Shown here: positions 53,157 to 61,822 of the stretch, piece after piece | Position numbering within the stretch: the stretch's first letter is position 1 | Layout of the letters: every line of letters begins with the position of its first letter | Assembly (NCBI RefSeq): GCF_040786275.1 | Contig: NZ_JBFMVT010000002.1 | Coordinates: 3,596,001 to 3,660,000, forward strand | Reading direction: 5' to 3' | From: Buttiauxella gaviniae | Lineage (GTDB): Bacteria > Pseudomonadota > Gammaproteobacteria > Enterobacterales > Enterobacteriaceae | Length of the DNA stretch: 64,000 nt | Notes under the pieces: model-generated | The model's input: the letters and a program-made list of their open reading frames with translations, nothing else | Databases searched by the model: none | Told to the model about the DNA's origin: nothing | Position numbers and translations under genes: made by a program

Positions 53157-54188
53157 TTAACGGTGACGCTGCTGATTCTGGCGTTTCATGCTTTCGATGG
53201 CGGTGGCACGTTTCTGCCAGGCGCTCACGGCTTTACCCGCCCCAGCGGCAATGAACCTGCCGGTGGTCGCGGCTGCGGCCATGCCACCTTTGGCGGTAAG
53301 TCGGCCCCCGGTCTTTATGCCGGGTCCGGCGACGTCTACAGATTTGCTCGCCAGTCCGCTCAGTCCGCTCATGGCTGCACCCTGTAACACGGCCTGTACG
53401 GCGGCACCGCTCAGCGCAGTGGCTATTTTCGCTGAAAAATACACCACGACGCCTGCGGCAATCCCGGCCAGCAAACATTGCGCTGCCAGGGTCACCATAT
53501 TGCTTTCAGCAGACGTTGCTGTGGCGGCATCCAGTATTTTATTCAGGTAGTTGATGGCGATCCGGACAGACAGGGCAGAGAACATGATCGTTAAGATTGC
53601 GGTAAATAGTGTTTTCAGCCAGTTATCAAACATGGGTTTAAGAAAACCGTACAGCAGGCAGAAAATAAAGAGTGGGGCGGTGGTGGTCATTAACACAATG
53701 GTGATTTCGGCGAGCAGGTTGACAAAGGTTGCAGCCAGTAACAGAACGATTGCTCCGCCCCAGACCAGGACCTCGGCAAAACCGCCATTCACTTTAACGT
53801 AGGTGGAGGTATCGAGATTAAACAGCGTTTGCCCCAGCGCTTGTGCCTTTTCCCACACCGTATCGAGCAGCGCCCAGACATTATCATCGCCACTGATGCC
53901 GTCCTTAAGCCCTTCAATGGCCGTAATGATGGCATCCAGCCAGCCGTCGCGGTTGAAAACAAAGGTGGTGATCAGCAACATGCGGCCCACATCCCAGACA
54001 ACATCCTCAACCGGCGTCTGGAGTTTGCCGCCAAGCGTCTGATACCCGCGATACGTAATAAACAGGGTGAAGGAACTGACGATAATCACACTGATTAGGG
54101 TGCCGTAGGTAGAAGACTGACCTTCTAACACGGCATTGAGTCCATCCATGATGTTTTTGTCCATACCAACAAAAATACCACCGGACAT
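53157..54188 (-). CDS. virB6: Type IV secretion protein VirB6
   Basis: VirB6 is the polytopic inner-membrane channel component. Hydrophobic stretches include TLISVIIVSSFTLFITYRG, VWGGAIVLLLAATFVNLLAEITIVLMTTTAPLFIFCLLYGFL, LKTLFTAILTIMFSALSVRIAINYL and AQCLLAGIAAGVVVYFSAKIATALSG. The tail is Ala/Gly-rich and basic. Start ATG 54188 (MSGGIFVGMDKN) follows GAGAGG; a start four codons earlier is less likely. Length is 343 aa. Confidence 0.9.
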   Translation of the reverse strand: MSGGIFVGMDKNIMDGLNAVLEGQSSTYGTLISVIIVSSFTLFITYRGYQTLGGKLQTPVEDVVWDVGRMLLITTFVFNRDGWLDAIITAIEGLKDGISGDDNVWALLDTVWEKAQALGQTLFNLDTSTYVKVNGGFAEVLVWGGAIVLLLAATFVNLLAEITIVLMTTTAPLFIFCLLYGFLKPMFDNWLKTLFTAILTIMFSALSVRIAINYLNKILDAATATSAESNMVTLAAQCLLAGIAAGVVVYFSAKIATALSGAAVQAVLQGAAMSGLSGLASKSVDVAGPGIKTGGRLTAKGGMAAAATTGRFIAAGAGKAVSAWQKRATAIESMKRQNQQRHR

Positions 54189-54261
54189 GGTGCCTCTCAT
54201 TAGTCAGGAACAGACAGGGGATAAAAACAGGGAGCGATTCCTGTTTTTGTTGGCGGGGATA

Positions 54262-54537
54262 TTACTGAGTGACGGATTTTCTTTTTTGGGCTTCCTGCTG
54301 AAACAGTGTCTCGAATTTCTCCCTGATGCCGGGTTTCCCTGTCTGGGCAAACATTAATGCGGCCCGGTGTGCAAACTCGCAGTTGTCGCTTGCCTCGCCA
54401 TCCTTGAGGCATTGCGTATAGACCTTATAGGTTTCATCGGGATGTTCTTTATACCAGGCTTCTGATTTCGTCTCTTTACAACCGGATAAGACGAGAATGC
54501 CTGACATGATGCATAAGGTTAATACGGGTTTTAACAT
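54262..54537 (-). CDS. EexN-like lipoprotein in the virB cluster
   Basis: A 91-aa lipoprotein lies between virB5 and virB6: signal peptide with lipobox VLSGC (Cys about 19), then EAWYKEHPDETYKVYTQCLKDGEASDNCEFAHRAALMFAQTGKPG. The pattern YKxHPxE…CxxxGExSxNCxxAxxA is that of EexN entry-exclusion lipoproteins, which block uptake of the same element by a cell that already has it. The role is inferred from family and position. Confidence 0.75.
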   Translation of the reverse strand: MLKPVLTLCIMSGILVLSGCKETKSEAWYKEHPDETYKVYTQCLKDGEASDNCEFAHRAALMFAQTGKPGIREKFETLFQQEAQKRKSVTQ

Positions 54538-54547
54538 GTTAACCTCC

Positions 54548-55267
54548 CTATAGAGAGTTCAGATCGGCAACGGGCGCAGTTAATTGCTGTTGCTCAAAGG
54601 CTTTCTGTTTTTGCTGTTCCAGCAGCGTTGTTCGCTGTTCAGCCTGTTTGACTGACATCTCCCACTGGCTGGTCAGCGCATTTAATTGTACGCTTTTGGC
54701 CGCGATGGCGTTAGCCAGGTCCTGTGACTCTTTCGAATCCTGCGCATTAGCAATGCGGTCTGATAAATCCGATATATCGTCGAGCGTGCCCGTGATCTTG
54801 TTTTCAACCTCGGACGTATTTTCTATCGCTACGGCCTGATTCAGGATCATCTGTTTGCAGCTGTCCAGATAGCGTTGTGAAGCGCTGGAAGGGTTACAGG
54901 TATCGAACGTTTTATATTTGTTATACAAGCTATTAAGTTCAGACGAATATGACCCGCTTTGGTTGCTCAGCAGGTCATCCAGTGAAATACCGTGCTGACG
55001 AAGATTATCAATATCGGTTTTCAGACTTTTGGCCTCGCGGAGAAATGCCTGAACGTCACGCACGCCCGTTGCCGTGGCTAATTGCTGCTTGTAGGCATCA
55101 AGTTCACTTCTGTAATGGGTAACGGTTTCCTGCCACTGCTGGAGTTTCTGGATCCACTGATTCATGGATTCGGTATTCTGTACGGCGTCGAATACCGGTA
55201 TTCCGGCACTTAACGCTCGGGTGGAAATAAACAACGATAATGCCAGTATGAGTTTTCTGAGCCGCAT
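54548..55267 (-). CDS. virB5: Type IV secretion protein VirB5
   Basis: VirB5 is a minor pilus-tip protein. A signal peptide (MRLRKLILALSLFISTRALSA) precedes GIPVFDAVQNTESMNQWIQKLQQWQETVTHYRSEL, the family start. The rest is helical, Gln-rich and ends near APVADLNSL. The ATG at 55267 lies 8 bases after GGAGG and is preferred to one 6 bases upstream. Length is 239 aa. It starts 23 bp after the VirB4 gene stop. Confidence 0.88.
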   Translation of the reverse strand: MRLRKLILALSLFISTRALSAGIPVFDAVQNTESMNQWIQKLQQWQETVTHYRSELDAYKQQLATATGVRDVQAFLREAKSLKTDIDNLRQHGISLDDLLSNQSGSYSSELNSLYNKYKTFDTCNPSSASQRYLDSCKQMILNQAVAIENTSEVENKITGTLDDISDLSDRIANAQDSKESQDLANAIAAKSVQLNALTSQWEMSVKQAEQRTTLLEQQKQKAFEQQQLTAPVADLNSL

Positions 55268-55290
55268 TTTCATTACCTCCGTCATGATTA

Positions 55291-58038
55291 TTACAGGGCT
55301 TGTTCAAGGAAGGCGGCTTTCCAGTCATCAGGCTGCATTCCTTCTTGATACAGGGTGTCGAACAGTTTCAGGTTATCTTCGCTCCCGCTCAGCATTTTGG
55401 TAAGTTTTCCGAGGCCCGATAAATCCATTTTCGCCATCGCCACAAAAGGCCGGGTTTCACCCGCGCGTAACGGCGTTTTCAGGACCACCATAGATCGCTC
55501 ACCCGGATCGAGGTTTCTGACGATGTCGTACACGCTTTCCGGCACTTTCATCTTTTCCACGTAATCCGCCCGGCTGGCCTTCGGGTTGGCGAGAAATATC
55601 TGCGTGCTGCACTGCTCGATAATCGCCGGGGCAATCGGGTGCTTGACGATTTCGTCAGGCGACTGGGTGGCGGGGACGAAGATGCCGTTCAGTTTGCGGA
55701 TCACTTTCAGCATATTGAGCGAGAAGCGGGAGAATTCGACATCGGCCAGCCATTTCCAGAACTCGTCCATGAACATCACCAGCCGGCGACCGTCCAGCAG
55801 GCTGGTGACGCGGTAAAGCAGATAAAACGTGACGGGGCCGCGAATATCGTCATCATCGAGAAATTCCGTACCGTCGATACCTACGTTATCAATGTTGCTA
55901 ATGTTGAAGGTGTCCTCCTCATTGTCGAATACCCAGCCGAACTCGCCGCCCTGCGCCCACTGTTTAAGGCGAATACGTAGCCCGTGGATGCGGGCGTCGG
56001 GGGGTGGCGGCTCCGGCAGGACTTCCAGCAGCCGGGTGATACCGAACTTGCGGTATTCCGGCGGGTAGTCGAGCATAATGGTATCTACGGCGGCACTGAT
56101 CCGCTCCTCGTCGCGCGGATCGAGCGGCTTGCCGTTGCGGCGGCATAGCATGCGTACCAGTCGTTTGATAAAGCTGATATTCCGCCGGGTTGGGTCAAGC
56201 GAAAACGGGTTAAACCCGGTAGGCGTGCCGGTACGGATACGGAAGTAGCGTCCACCCATCTGGCGTATCGCCATCTCCGCCGCCCGGTCCTTATCAAAAT
56301 ACACCGTGGTGAACCGCTGGATTGTGGCTGAGTCGGAGAACGTCGCCGGATTTCGGTACTTCTGCATCAGTTGCTGCATCATGGTCATCAGCATCGTTTT
56401 CCCGGAGCCGGTTTTACCGATAATCGCCGTATTACCCGGCATTTTTTCGTTGAAGTCATCCCGCCCGCTCTGGCTGTCGTGCAGGTTCAGGCAATACCCG
56501 CCGCCGCCAGGGGATTTGAGTATCACGATGGCGTCACCCCAGGGATTGCCGCTCCGCTTGTGGGGATGAAAACTGTGCAGGCTCGCCAGGTCGGCAAAGT
56601 TCTGGCTGCTGACGGCCACCAGACGGGGACGCAGCGTATACACCCCCGGCAGTTGCGCCAGGTACGCGGCGGGCAGCGACAGCGTGGACAGCGTTGTCAT
56701 GATGCCGAGGTCGGCGAAAGGCTGCGCCAGCGCGTTGGTATCCTTCACCACCTGCTCTGGGCTGTCTGAAGATACCAGCAGGGAGAAGTGGTATTTCCCG
56801 CAGGACACATGCCCGGACTGGAGCAGGTCACGCAGGACAATCAGCTCTTCCCGCTGTGAAATCGCGTCGTCGTCCGCCGAATTCAGGCGCTTTTCCGCCA
56901 GACGGATATGCTTCTGCGCCTCGTCGCGGGCCATGCAGGTGAAGGACTGCGTCAGCACATACTCACTTTCGGCATACAGCAGCGCGTCCAGCAGGCCGGT
57001 CGCGGTTTCAGGGGAGTAATCTTTGATTTCCAGACTGCGAAAAAAACGTGAGCCGCCGACCGTCTGGCACTCGGCAGTGTCGGCGGTAAAAAAGACATCC
57101 GGCGTGCTTAACGTTTCATAAAACGGTGCAGGCGTGACCGCGACCTTTTGCCACTGGCCGGTGAGCAGGCGGTGATAAAAGGACAGCTGGGCGGAATACA
57201 CCCGCCCGTTGCCTTCATACATCCCCAGTGGCGTCGCCGTATAGCGGGACAGCGCCGAAGCCAGCGCATCCCGGTGTTCCAGCATTACTTTCAGGGCATC
57301 ATCCAGCACCGCTTTGCGTTTACCGGACGGCTGCGCCTTCATGGCCTTTTTCTCCAGCGGAGAGAAGGGCGCATAGCAGACGGTGAAAAACAGCCGGTGC
57401 CGCCAGAACGATTTTTCGCTGATCGGCTGGTAATACCGCCGGGTCACTTCATCAGAAAAGGGAATACCTGAATTTGCATCAAAGGCAGCGTGGTATTTTT
57501 CCCGGATACGGTGAAGATAGAAAGTGACCGGCAGGCCTTCATATGCACGAATCACGTTATTGAGATGCGTCGCCATTAACGTCAGGTGATGTTCGTCCTC
57601 GCATTCAAAAACGGTGCCCTCCAGCTCCCAGCTGGCAACCAAATCACCCTGGCGGTTTCTTATTACCTGGGGATGGATATGGGAGGAGTAGGGAATATGC
57701 TTATCCAGCGTAACGCGCTCGTTTAACTTCATCTTTTCAATAAACTCCGAAACGTCGACAGCGTCATAGCGGTTTGCCAGCAGGGCATTAGCACCAAAAT
57801 GTTTATTGGTGCCAAACCGGCCACGGGTTTTAAAGGCCAGCCAGAGCAGCCCGAAATAGTGAATATCGGTTCTGGCCTTTGCCTTCATCTCCAGCCAGGC
57901 GGGAATAAGCAGTAATATCAGGTAATAGCTGACATAGACCGCCAGCAGGACGATGGCCCCGCTGACCATCACGAACGGCACGAGGGGAATACCGGCTATG
58001 GCGGCAGGTCGCGTCAGCGCTTTGTTCAGCGTAGCCAT
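55291..58038 (-). CDS. virB4: Fused VirB3-VirB4 type IV secretion ATPase
   Basis: The first about 90 residues form a VirB3-like membrane domain (LTRPAAIAGIPLVPFVMVSGAIVLLAVYVSYYLILLLIPAWLEM; HYFGLLWLAFKTRG), joined in frame to the VirB4 ATPase. Walker A is GKTGSGKTMLMTMM (about residue 545), Walker B MFMDEFWKWL (about 765), and FVPATQSPDEI follows. At 915 aa the length fits the sum. The virB3 function has no separate gene. VirB4 energises pilus assembly and substrate transfer. The fusion is common in related systems. Confidence 0.93.
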   Translation of the reverse strand: MATLNKALTRPAAIAGIPLVPFVMVSGAIVLLAVYVSYYLILLLIPAWLEMKAKARTDIHYFGLLWLAFKTRGRFGTNKHFGANALLANRYDAVDVSEFIEKMKLNERVTLDKHIPYSSHIHPQVIRNRQGDLVASWELEGTVFECEDEHHLTLMATHLNNVIRAYEGLPVTFYLHRIREKYHAAFDANSGIPFSDEVTRRYYQPISEKSFWRHRLFFTVCYAPFSPLEKKAMKAQPSGKRKAVLDDALKVMLEHRDALASALSRYTATPLGMYEGNGRVYSAQLSFYHRLLTGQWQKVAVTPAPFYETLSTPDVFFTADTAECQTVGGSRFFRSLEIKDYSPETATGLLDALLYAESEYVLTQSFTCMARDEAQKHIRLAEKRLNSADDDAISQREELIVLRDLLQSGHVSCGKYHFSLLVSSDSPEQVVKDTNALAQPFADLGIMTTLSTLSLPAAYLAQLPGVYTLRPRLVAVSSQNFADLASLHSFHPHKRSGNPWGDAIVILKSPGGGGYCLNLHDSQSGRDDFNEKMPGNTAIIGKTGSGKTMLMTMMQQLMQKYRNPATFSDSATIQRFTTVYFDKDRAAEMAIRQMGGRYFRIRTGTPTGFNPFSLDPTRRNISFIKRLVRMLCRRNGKPLDPRDEERISAAVDTIMLDYPPEYRKFGITRLLEVLPEPPPPDARIHGLRIRLKQWAQGGEFGWVFDNEEDTFNISNIDNVGIDGTEFLDDDDIRGPVTFYLLYRVTSLLDGRRLVMFMDEFWKWLADVEFSRFSLNMLKVIRKLNGIFVPATQSPDEIVKHPIAPAIIEQCSTQIFLANPKASRADYVEKMKVPESVYDIVRNLDPGERSMVVLKTPLRAGETRPFVAMAKMDLSGLGKLTKMLSGSEDNLKLFDTLYQEGMQPDDWKAAFLEQAL

Positions 58039-58049
58039 CGTTGCCTCCC

Positions 58050-58331
58050 TTATGACGCCCAGTAGGCACCGAAACCTGACGCACCGACGATGAGGATGGC
58101 GCCAATGATGACGTTGCGCATGTCATGCAGGCTCTTGCCGTCAAACAAGACTTTGTATCCCACCCACATGGTGGCCAGCGTGATGGTGACGGCGGCCAGT
58201 CCGAGCAGGCCGGTAGAGGTGTTGCTCAGCGTCTCATTGGCTTTATTAAACCCGCTGTCTGCTGCCAGCACCGGGCTTGCCATTAACAGGCAAGTGAGGA
58301 CGGGCCAGTCAGTCTGTTTTCGTTTCATCAT
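58050..58331 (-). CDS. virB2: Type IV secretion pilin VirB2
   Basis: VirB2 is the major pilus subunit. The 93-aa pre-pilin has a leader with a signal cleavage near PVLAADSGF and two hydrophobic helices (STGLLGLAAVTITLATMWVGYKVLF and VIIGAILIVGASGFGAYWA) separated by a short charged loop (DGKSLHDMRN). Its start overlaps the virB1 stop as ATGA. Confidence 0.92.
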   Translation of the reverse strand: MMKRKQTDWPVLTCLLMASPVLAADSGFNKANETLSNTSTGLLGLAAVTITLATMWVGYKVLFDGKSLHDMRNVIIGAILIVGASGFGAYWAS

Positions 58332-58975
58332 TCTTCCTCCTGGGGGCCGGGAATGGGTAACGCGCCGCGTATCACGGCATTGGGGTAGCGCAGGGATGCC
58401 AGTACTGGCGTGGCGTTATCGGTAAGCTCGCCACGCATGACGGCGGTGGGGTAATGGATTTCCGGCATGAGCTTTTCGGCGGGAGGTCGCTGCCGGTCTT
58501 CCTGCGTTGACGGCACGGCGTAGCCGATGCGCTGGATGTAGCTGGTCTGGTTAAATGTGGATTCCGGCTGTTGGCCGGTCGTGAAATTTCCCGAGTAGTA
58601 GCAACTGAGCGCACGCTTCAGGGAACCGCCGCGGTGGTAGCAGTCGGTGAGGATCTGCTCAAACACGGACAGGTTGGTACAGGGGTCAAGAAGGTCACGG
58701 GCGGTCACGCCGTAATGACGGAAATTGGTGCTGGTGATTTGCATCAGCCCGACCGAATAACGTCGGCCCTGTGCCGCCAGCCGTCCGGTGAGACTGACGG
58801 CCTCATCCTTGCTTGTGGGGAAATGTGAAGTCACGCCTTTGCCACCGGGCAGAATTTCAGCGATGGCATACGGATTCAAACCGGATTCGACCCGTGCCAC
58901 ATCGAGTGCCGTAGACGGGTGAACGCTGGCGGCGCACTGCATCGACAGCGTAAGAAAGGCTGTGGTGGATAGCAT
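58328..58975 (-). CDS. virB1: Lytic transglycosylase VirB1
   Basis: VirB1 cuts peptidoglycan to let the apparatus assemble. A short hydrophobic signal (TTAFLTLSMQCAASV) precedes the SLT domain: catalytic glutamate in DVARVESGLNPYAI (about residue 30), YSVGLMQITSTNFRHYG, CTNLSVFEQIL and ALSCYYSGNF. The C-terminal third is a proline-rich tail with two similar segments (YPTAVMRGELTDNATPV / YPNAVIRGALPIPGP). At 215 aa it is complete and heads the virB genes. Confidence 0.92.
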   Translation of the reverse strand: MLSTTAFLTLSMQCAASVHPSTALDVARVESGLNPYAIAEILPGGKGVTSHFPTSKDEAVSLTGRLAAQGRRYSVGLMQITSTNFRHYGVTARDLLDPCTNLSVFEQILTDCYHRGGSLKRALSCYYSGNFTTGQQPESTFNQTSYIQRIGYAVPSTQEDRQRPPAEKLMPEIHYPTAVMRGELTDNATPVLASLRYPNAVIRGALPIPGPQEEE

Positions 58976-59043
58976 GGTGGCCTCTTAACAGTCAGCCCGG
59001 CGGGTGTATACCAAGCCCATGCCGGAGGAAGGTCAAAAGCGGA

Positions 59044-59265
59044 TTAAGCAGAGGCGGTATCCTGCGAAATGCCGCTATCTTCTCTGGGTTCAAGCAGCAC
59101 CAGCTTGCCGGAGACAGCAATACCGGGTGTCAGCATGATATTCAGGCCAGACTTACCGTTATGAGCAAACGCCACGCCAACCCTGGTCCAATACGTGTTT
59201 ATTTCGCCCTGTGCATCGGGTTGACTTTCCTGGGTGACAAATACTTGATAAATGGGTTTTCGCAT
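59044..59265 (-). CDS. Small conserved transfer-region protein of unknown function
   Basis: The 73-aa product (YQVFVTQESQPDAQGEINTYWTRVGVAFAHNGKSGLNIMLTPGIAVSGKLVLLEP) looks like a compact beta-rich protein. It resembles conserved small proteins often found next to virB1 in conjugative elements, but I cannot name a function. It is the first gene upstream of virB1 on the same strand, 68 bp away, so it may be in the same transcript. Confidence 0.7.
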   Translation of the reverse strand: MRKPIYQVFVTQESQPDAQGEINTYWTRVGVAFAHNGKSGLNIMLTPGIAVSGKLVLLEPREDSGISQDTASA

Positions 59266-59656
59266 GAGGCCTCCTCTACTAAAAACAACGATGAGTTAAA
59301 TAAATGTCACATCCCAATTCTGCATTCCGGTTTTAACGGGTCAGCGAGAACATTCAGCGGCACCCTGAATTGTGGTTTCATGACAGCCCGAACCTTATTT
59401 TTAAAGAGCAACGCCTGATTCAGGCGAATTAACGTCAATACGGGTAACTATTATGTAATGACGCTTTCAGGATCAGATATCCGGGGCGGTATATAAACGA
59501 TAAATTCAAAGTTAAAATGAGAGAGATAAATTAGCGGTGGAAGGGGGACTCTGCGAGATAAAAGGAAGTGAAATAGTTAATAAAGACGACTGTGTGTTTA
59601 TAGATAATGAAAGAGACATGCAGGGGAAATATTCCTGCATGTCTCTGTGACCATTA
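59266..59656. other. Intergenic region upstream of the virB transcript
   Basis: This 390-bp AT-rich stretch has no supported gene and probably contains the virB operon promoter on the minus strand. The hairpin at 59612-59646 belongs to the gene to its right. Confidence 0.4.
59612..59646 (-). terminator. Hairpin terminator after the TraR/DksA-like gene
   Basis: Perfect 13-bp arms AGAGACATGCAGG / CCTGCATGTCTCT with a 9-base loop lie 11 bp past the stop of the 59657 gene. On the minus strand the stem is followed by a modest T-rich stretch. Confidence 0.75.
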
Positions 59657-59866
59657 TTAACGTCTTCGACGTTCAAGTTTTTCCTGGCATTCCGTGCAGG
59701 TGGTTATGCCCGGCAGTGCCTGCCGCCGCTTTTCAGGAATGGGCTTACTGCATACACGACAATGGAATAATGATGGTGTAGACCCTGGCTTAAAACGACT
59801 CTGTTCAATCATCTCTTCCAGTCGTAGCTCATTAAATTCCTGATCACGGTCGATCTCATCTGGCAT
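59657..59866 (-). CDS. TraR/DksA-family zinc finger protein
   Basis: The 69-aa product has an N-terminal acidic helix (DEIDRDQEFNELRLEEMIEQSRF) and a C4 zinc finger CRVCSKPIPEKRRQALPGITTCTEC (about residues 37-61), the TraR/DksA C-terminal motif. Such short TraR-type proteins can bind RNA polymerase without DksA's long coiled coil. It overlaps the DUF2857-type gene by 11 bp. A role in controlling host or element transcription is inferred. Confidence 0.82.
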   Translation of the reverse strand: MPDEIDRDQEFNELRLEEMIEQSRFKPGSTPSLFHCRVCSKPIPEKRRQALPGITTCTECQEKLERRRR

Positions 59867-60443
59867 GGGCGGCCCTCCGGTCTGACGCCTCCTGTTCGCA
59901 AAGTGCGATACGCTTCCAGACGATGGTCAGTGACAACCCTTCGACTTTCGGCAGCAGGGTTTGCGTTACCTGCATCATGGCGGCCAGCGCATCGGTCGAT
60001 TCCAGGTTGGCCACACGGCATTGTTGCCATTGCCGCCAGATGGCCGCATCCGTCTCTTCGTCCGGCTCTGGCGTCCGGCCATAAGGCACACGGACGCCCA
60101 GTAACCGGCGGCGAAGGCAAACTTCGTTAGAGGTGAGGCCAAAATACTTGTTGAGTAGCGCAATTGACCCCCCAAGCCGGATGGCATGATTGATACGCTG
60201 TTGCTGCAGAACCTCCTCACGGGATTTAGCCAGAAGCAGGCGTAATGCGTCGTGATGAACCGTCACAGCCAAAAACTGTGCAGACTCTCGACTGATGATA
60301 AACAGCTCGTCTAGTGATAATTGGTTGAGGGCATTCATTTCATCGAAAGTGAATCCTAGCGATTCGCAGTGACGAATGTTGCCCTCCTTCAATGCATGTA
60401 GGGCATCGGTTAATACGGCGTAATTCAGTGACGGGATAATCAT
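59856..60443 (-). CDS. DUF2857-type protein of ICEs
   Basis: The 195-aa product resembles the DUF2857 family found in ICEs and islands next to AlpA-like regulators. Visible stretches are LNYAVLTDALHALKEGNIRHCESLGFTFDEMNALNQLS, HDALRLLLAKSREEVLQQQRINHAIRLGGSIALLNKYFGLTSNEVCLRRRLLGV. This central part resembles a helix-turn-helix with a DNA-contact helix (TSNEVCLRRRLL). A regulatory role for excision or transfer genes is likely but not proven. Confidence 0.75.
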   Translation of the reverse strand: MIIPSLNYAVLTDALHALKEGNIRHCESLGFTFDEMNALNQLSLDELFIISRESAQFLAVTVHHDALRLLLAKSREEVLQQQRINHAIRLGGSIALLNKYFGLTSNEVCLRRRLLGVRVPYGRTPEPDEETDAAIWRQWQQCRVANLESTDALAAMMQVTQTLLPKVEGLSLTIVWKRIALCEQEASDRRAAHAR

Positions 60444-60457
60444 GGTATTTTCTCCCT

Positions 60458-60652
60458 TCAGCCTATTGAACGGCGGACTAATTTAATATTGATCCATTCA
60501 TCAATTTCCGATTCGAGCCAGGCGACACTGGCTGGGCCAATCTTGATTGAGCGAGGGAAGGTGCCGTCTTTCATATACAGATAGATTTGAGAGCGCTTCA
60601 GGCCCGTTTTTTCTTCAACCTGTTTCAGACGTAATAACTGATGAGATGTCAC
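60458..60652 (-). CDS. AlpA-family transcriptional regulator
   Basis: The 64-aa product is a MerR/AlpA-type winged helix: LLRLKQVEEKTGLKRSQIYLYMKDGTFPRSIKIGPASVAWLESEIDEWINIKL, with the recognition helix and the W…E…W signature. AlpA proteins often act as excisionases or as activators of the integrase region. The frame opens at 60706, but GTG 60652 lies 7 bases after AGGAG. It is 14 bp upstream of the DUF2857-type gene and so probably leads this operon. Confidence 0.9.
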   Translation of the reverse strand: MTSHQLLRLKQVEEKTGLKRSQIYLYMKDGTFPRSIKIGPASVAWLESEIDEWINIKLVRRSIG

Positions 60653-60731
60653 GGTATTCTCCTGTGGCAGATGTTGCGCTAGCCGGGAGATAACACGACA
60701 ACACAAAGTCGTGGTACGGAGAAAGTTGATG

Positions 60732-60769
60732 AACCCGTATTACGGAAAATCCAATCCTTAATACGGGTT
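60732..60769. repeat. 11-bp inverted repeat upstream of the AlpA-like gene
   Basis: AACCCGTATTA (60732-60742) and TAATACGGGTT (60759-60769) are perfect arms, and flanking bases nearly continue the match (GATG/TCAT). It could be a hairpin terminator or, given its place about 80-120 bp before the AlpA start, an operator. Confidence 0.55.
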
Positions 60770-60953
60770 TTCATAGCGAAGGGCATCATCTTACTTTTGT
60801 GTTGGTAGGGAAGGGGGCGAGCCGCGCTCAAGCGCAGTTTTGAGCGTGTCGCCACTGAATCGATCGGTAATGCCTTCCTCAGATGCCCATTGCTCAAAAA
60901 TGGATAGCAACTTGTAAGGCTTTCCTATCAACGGGCTGATAGTTTCATTATTT

Positions 60954-61658
60954 CTACAGGCAAGCCAAAATAGTCTTGATAGAGGGGATGATATGCGTGT
61001 GGAAGAATCCGAGGGTGATTTTTTTTCCAGCCAGCCAGTTGAATAGTTTATTTAACTCAGTTTGCCTGATAACAAAACATGCATCCTTCGGTAAGTTATA
61101 AATAGGTAAATAGGCATCATTAAAGCTTAAATCTATGCTGTTTAATGAGATTCCATTGCGTAATGAAATTCTATTGTGAACTAGAAAGGTTTCCCCTGAT
61201 AAGGAAACAGTGATGCCATAGTTATTGTTCCCTCTAAGTACAGGCGATGGTATTTTTAGATTGTGAGCAAGTATGCATTGTATGAGGAAATATTCATATC
61301 CAAAAAGACTTGTATCAATGATGCCATGAGCAGTATGAAAATATTTACCTTCAGTGCTGAAGGTTAAGTTACTCTCGCTAAAAAAATCGATTTCATCCAA
61401 TGTAATTTTGTCGTCCGGTAAGTTATTATCTTTAGGTTTTAGCTTTAATTTATGGTTATAGGATTTTATTTTCCTCAAGGTAATTGGAGACTGAAAGTAT
61501 ATCGAAAGGAGGATTTTTCCCTGCAGAGCATATCGATAGATATCACTTTCTTGTATTTTCCTAATGCCGTTTTTCTTTGATGCTTTAACTGCTTCTTTGA
61601 TAGTTAACCAGTCTGAGTTTACATTTTTATTCTTAAAAAAAGCGAGTCTGTCTGACAT
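60954..61658 (-). CDS. AT-rich unknown protein
   Basis: The 234-aa product is not recognised. The N terminus (MSDRLAFFKNKNVNSDWLTIKEAVKASKKNGIRKIQESDIYRYALQGKILLSIYFQSPI) resembles the helix-turn-helix front of island-borne DNA-binding proteins. The rest alternates strands and short helices (LFGYEYFLIQCILAHNLKIPSPVL). ATG 61658 follows AAGGAG and is chosen over an upstream frame to 61805. Base composition is clearly more AT-rich than the ICE backbone, suggesting a separate origin. Function unknown. Confidence 0.65.
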   Translation of the reverse strand: MSDRLAFFKNKNVNSDWLTIKEAVKASKKNGIRKIQESDIYRYALQGKILLSIYFQSPITLRKIKSYNHKLKLKPKDNNLPDDKITLDEIDFFSESNLTFSTEGKYFHTAHGIIDTSLFGYEYFLIQCILAHNLKIPSPVLRGNNNYGITVSLSGETFLVHNRISLRNGISLNSIDLSFNDAYLPIYNLPKDACFVIRQTELNKLFNWLAGKKITLGFFHTHIIPSIKTILACL

Positions 61659-61822
61659 AACATATCTCCTTTTACATATCCGTGCTGATAAATGTAATGC
61701 CCTCTCATAAGATGAATAAAGAATGACGGTTGATGAAAGGTTAGATGGTTTTTTAAGTAACACCCGTTCAGATTTATTTGTAATATAAAAATGCCGCAAA
61801 GACAACGCGGCATTTTGGTTTC

